In this document: one piece after another, positions 6,601 through 8,312 of the stretch
How positions within the stretch are numbered: position 1 is the first letter of the stretch
Layout: each line of letters begins with the position of its first letter
Assembly (NCBI GenBank): GCA_945865745.1
Contig: CAMBFP010000046.1
Coordinates: 1-8,312, forward strand
DNA: 8,312 bases
From: Rhizobium sp. Q54
GTDB taxonomy: Bacteria > Pseudomonadota > Alphaproteobacteria > Rickettsiales > UBA1997
Direction of reading: 5' to 3'
Program-made: the position numbers and the translations under genes
Notes under the pieces: model-generated
Told to the model about the DNA's origin: nothing
The model's input: the letters and a program-made list of their open reading frames with translations, nothing else
The model's database searches: none

Positions 6601-8312
6601 GTTTCTTCGAAGTTTGTTTTGATGATTTCGGAGAAATTTATGTCGGATTTATTGCTGAGATTCAGGTGAAAATAATGTATCCAAACTTTCTTCTTCTCTG
6701 AGTCGCCAAAGCTTACGGTATAGGTGTGCTCTTGAATTACATTAAATCCAAAACTCTCAAGAACCGGCATGATTTTTGAGAGAATGATTTCATTTTCTGG
6801 AGAATAAATTTTTAGCTCAGTGACATTTTCCAACAAAGCATCTGATGATTTATAGAGGTCAAAAAGCGCAGTATTTTTTTCTAAACAGCCTTCGATGCGC
6901 GAAATATCTATCGCCGCACGATTAGCATTAAAACGATTCGAATAGCTGATTGAAAAAGCTTTTTGATACTTGGCAAAAAGTTGCACATGTTTTTCTTCGC
7001 CGAATTTTGCTTTGATTTCACAAGCAAGATCATCAACCCAATTGCGTGTCATGCGCACAATTTCAGCTTCTACTTTATCTTCGTCGATTTTCGGAATTTT
7101 ATTTTCGGTACGAATGATGAGGTGAAGTCTGCTCAAATTTGAATCGGTGATTTGAACAAAAGAATCAGTGACTTCGCCTTTGTAAACTCCTGCCAAATAT
7201 TCTTTAATCTTCTCGCGCAATTCAGAATTGCTGCGATCGCGCGGCGTAAAAATTAAACAGCTAACGAAGCGATTAAATTTATCTTTACGTGCAAAAAATT
7301 TAACCTGTGAACGTCCGCAAATCGCAACAATTCCCGTTGCATTCTTTAGTAAATCTGGCGCAGAAATTTGGAATAATTCATCACGCGGATAAGATTCTAA
7401 AACCGAGACGAGGTCTTTGTAGTTATGACTTCCCTCAACATATCCAGAATCAGCAATTACCTTCGCCACTTTGTTGCGAATAAGCGGAATTTGATCGACA
7501 CCACAATTATAAGCAGAAGAGGTAAAGAGACCGACAAACCTGTATTCGCCAATCACCTGACCTTTGTTTTCACCTTTGGCAGAAATTTTCTGAACACGAA
7601 TTCTTTCAGCATTAGTAATGCGATGAATAGATGAGCGGTAACGCGATTTTAAAATTTCGATTATGTAAGGATTTTTTATCGATTCACAAACTTCTTCCGG
7701 CGAAGAATTAACAACGAGAGGCCTGAATTCATGTTGCTTAGAACGAAAAACGCCAAGCCCAGAATCAGTTTCTTCCAGCGAATATTTTTCTTTGCTGACT
7801 TGCTTTATCCCGAACTCTTTCGCGCCAAGAAAAATGAAATTTCCACCAATAATCCAAGAAATAAATTCCTTCACTTCTTGATGATTTCCAACTTGTTCAA
7901 ATGCCACTTGAGCCATTGCCATCATTGGCTTCCAATCTTTCACTACCAAATTTAAATTGGCTAAAATCTTTTCGATATTTTCCTGTAGAGTTTTTAGCTC
8001 AGACTCGGAGTGAATTTTTTCGAGATGAAGTTGAATCACCGATTCCTGACGCGAATTTTTTTCTGCAGAAATTTTTACCAACTCGCCCTTCTCGCTACGC
8101 AAAACCGAATAAAGTGGGTGAATAATGTTTTTAACTTTTAAGCCCTGCTTGTCGAGATAAGCCACCACTGAATCAACCAAAAATGGCATGTCGTCATTAA
8201 TGACATCAACGAAAGTAATCTGAGAATTTTTTGGATTAAAAACTCTAACTTTTACCTCACTGATTTTTTTGGTAGAAAAAAAATCAAAACTAGATTTTGC
8301 CGCTTCAAATAA
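3672..8312 (-). CDS. gdhB: NAD-specific glutamate dehydrogenase, large type, 5'-truncated by window edge
   Basis: Oxidises L-glutamate to 2-oxoglutarate and ammonia with NAD+, chiefly a catabolic route from amino acids into the TCA cycle. It belongs to the giant bacterial GDH class (Caulobacter GdhZ, Pseudomonas GdhB; about 1,600 residues). The frame stays open to the window edge: 41 codons precede the ATG at 8187-8189, which is the internal Met of the conserved VINDDMPFLVDSV, so 1,546 residues are visible and only some 40-70 are missing. An N-terminal regulatory half (ACT-like domains in this family) precedes the catalytic core: RGGLRWSDR (749-757), VPVGSKGGF with the likely catalytic Lys785, the NAD-binding GIGDLAGDVFGNGML (919-933), WNGGIGTYV (1032-1040), GEGGNLGFTQKGR (1071-1083) and NSAGVDCSDHEVN (1100-1112). 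A long helical C-terminal domain follows, ending in TGA. No frameshift or missing motif is seen. The promoter lies outside the window. Confidence 0.97.
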   Translation of the reverse strand, partial: LFEAAKSSFDFFSTKKISEVKVRVFNPKNSQITFVDVINDDMPFLVDSVVAYLDKQGLKVKNIIHPLYSVLRSEKGELVKISAEKNSRQESVIQLHLEKIHSESELKTLQENIEKILANLNLVVKDWKPMMAMAQVAFEQVGNHQEVKEFISWIIGGNFIFLGAKEFGIKQVSKEKYSLEETDSGLGVFRSKQHEFRPLVVNSSPEEVCESIKNPYIIEILKSRYRSSIHRITNAERIRVQKISAKGENKGQVIGEYRFVGLFTSSAYNCGVDQIPLIRNKVAKVIADSGYVEGSHNYKDLVSVLESYPRDELFQISAPDLLKNATGIVAICGRSQVKFFARKDKFNRFVSCLIFTPRDRSNSELREKIKEYLAGVYKGEVTDSFVQITDSNLSRLHLIIRTENKIPKIDEDKVEAEIVRMTRNWVDDLACEIKAKFGEEKHVQLFAKYQKAFSISYSNRFNANRAAIDISRIEGCLEKNTALFDLYKSSDALLENVTELKIYSPENEIILSKIMPVLESFGFNVIQEHTYTVSFGDSEKKKVWIHYFHLNLSNKSDINFSEIIKTNFEETASLIWQGVTQTGFLNRLTIAADLDWKRVYMLRSYYKYLYQIGFRYQHKYIADVLVRYSDITKMLLNLFETKFDPALKISVADRAKQIAIISAQIKEALNQVKDVTDDSVIKKFFGIITATLRTNYYQTASDGGFKGYMSFKFDCKLVPGLPLPLPHAEIFVCSTRVEGIHLRGGKVARGGLRWSDRQEDFRTEVLGLMKAQMTKNAVIVPVGSKGGFVLKNNLAGLTRDQIQQEGIDCYKIFLRGLLDITDNVVNGKIEHPHNVARHDESDPYLVVAADKGTATFSDIANGISAEYSFWLGDAFASGGSVGYDHKKMGITAKGAWISVMRHFRENGLDTQSQDFTCVGIGDLAGDVFGNGMLLSKHIKLLAAFNHLHIFLDPEPDAAKSFVERQRMFNLPRSNWTDYNQSLISKGGGVFERSAKSIKISPEVKDVLGIEEDELAPNDLIRAILKAQVHLLWNGGIGTYVKAADESHQDVGDRANDALRINGNELRCKVIGEGGNLGFTQKGRIEFALNGGRINTDAMDNSAGVDCSDHEVNIKIALIAAMRAKKLTIEERNKFLEKMTDEVGDLVLSDNRLQTQAISIASFQGKSMLGEQSQFLDRLEKTGFLNREIEFLPTRKEIDKRQNDQVSMTRPELCVMMAYAKMDIYNQILASDLVKDKYFESELLSYFPKIMQEKFAEEIINHQLRREIIATQITNFVVNRVGITFISQLAQDTGFSVVDVVKNFIIACDSFRIREVWEEVEKLDGKIAAHIQNQMFLSANKLLDRSIQWLLRNQAKGDVTKVVARFRKIADELYSALPGVLAQASKESFERKIERYRLNNVDAKLAARVASMDPVASAFDIAEISASSNFDLKTIAKIYFVVGTRFSLKWLRSRISNLTVTNHWQRLAHKTILEDIYSYQMRIAKQIVEFSCEEKKLCEVNSVENWIKTVDFLVERFDGFISDLKTQTNPDLSVFVVSLNRLKPLVI

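Noticed and set aside
7425..8125. Several open frames of about 70 codons on the + strand near the right end
   Set aside because: All lie antisense to the dehydrogenase N-terminal region and look like composition artefacts.
1..8312. Mobile element, CRISPR array, defence or toxin-antitoxin system
   Set aside because: No transposase, integrase, regularly spaced repeats or small paired genes are visible. The tRNA gene is not flanked by an integrase, and no duplicate of its 3' end is seen as an attachment site.

Overview
The window holds ordinary housekeeping genes from what looks like an alphaproteobacterium with a moderately AT-rich genome (roughly 40% GC by eye; not computed). Three features suggest this placement: a very large (about 1,600-residue class) NAD-dependent glutamate dehydrogenase, a phosphohexomutase whose N-terminus resembles alphaproteobacterial phosphomannomutases, and a serine hydroxymethyltransferase with a 'LAAGGHLTHGA' segment of the alphaproteobacterial kind. 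The AT-rich, Lys-rich coding style would fit a host-associated or streamlined lineage such as the Rickettsiales or Holosporales, but that is inference and the family cannot be fixed from this window.

Layout, left to right: (1) the 3' five-sixths of glyA on the + strand, cut by the left edge; (2) a convergent spacer of about 220 bp without a gene; (3) coaE and a phosphomannomutase/phosphoglucomutase gene, both on the - strand, overlapping by 34 bp, with the mutase upstream; (4) a spacer of about 230 bp with a possible promoter for the mutase gene, three 11-bp AT-rich repeats upstream of it, and a dyad beyond the tRNA 3' end; (5) a complete tRNA-Leu(GAG) on the - strand with an encoded CCA; (6) a short spacer with an 11-bp tandem duplication that builds a GNRA-tetraloop hairpin just after the dehydrogenase stop; (7) the NAD-glutamate dehydrogenase gene on the - strand, which fills the right half and runs off the right edge.

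The genes are not one pathway. GlyA supplies glycine and one-carbon units, CoaE makes the last step of coenzyme A synthesis, the mutase feeds hexose-1-phosphates to envelope polysaccharide synthesis, and the dehydrogenase burns glutamate to 2-oxoglutarate for the TCA cycle. Only the mutase and coaE look like an operon. I found no mobile element, CRISPR array, defence or toxin system, and no previously undescribed system. The points worth a second look are small: non-coding repeats, start-site traps, and a Walker A substitution in CoaE.
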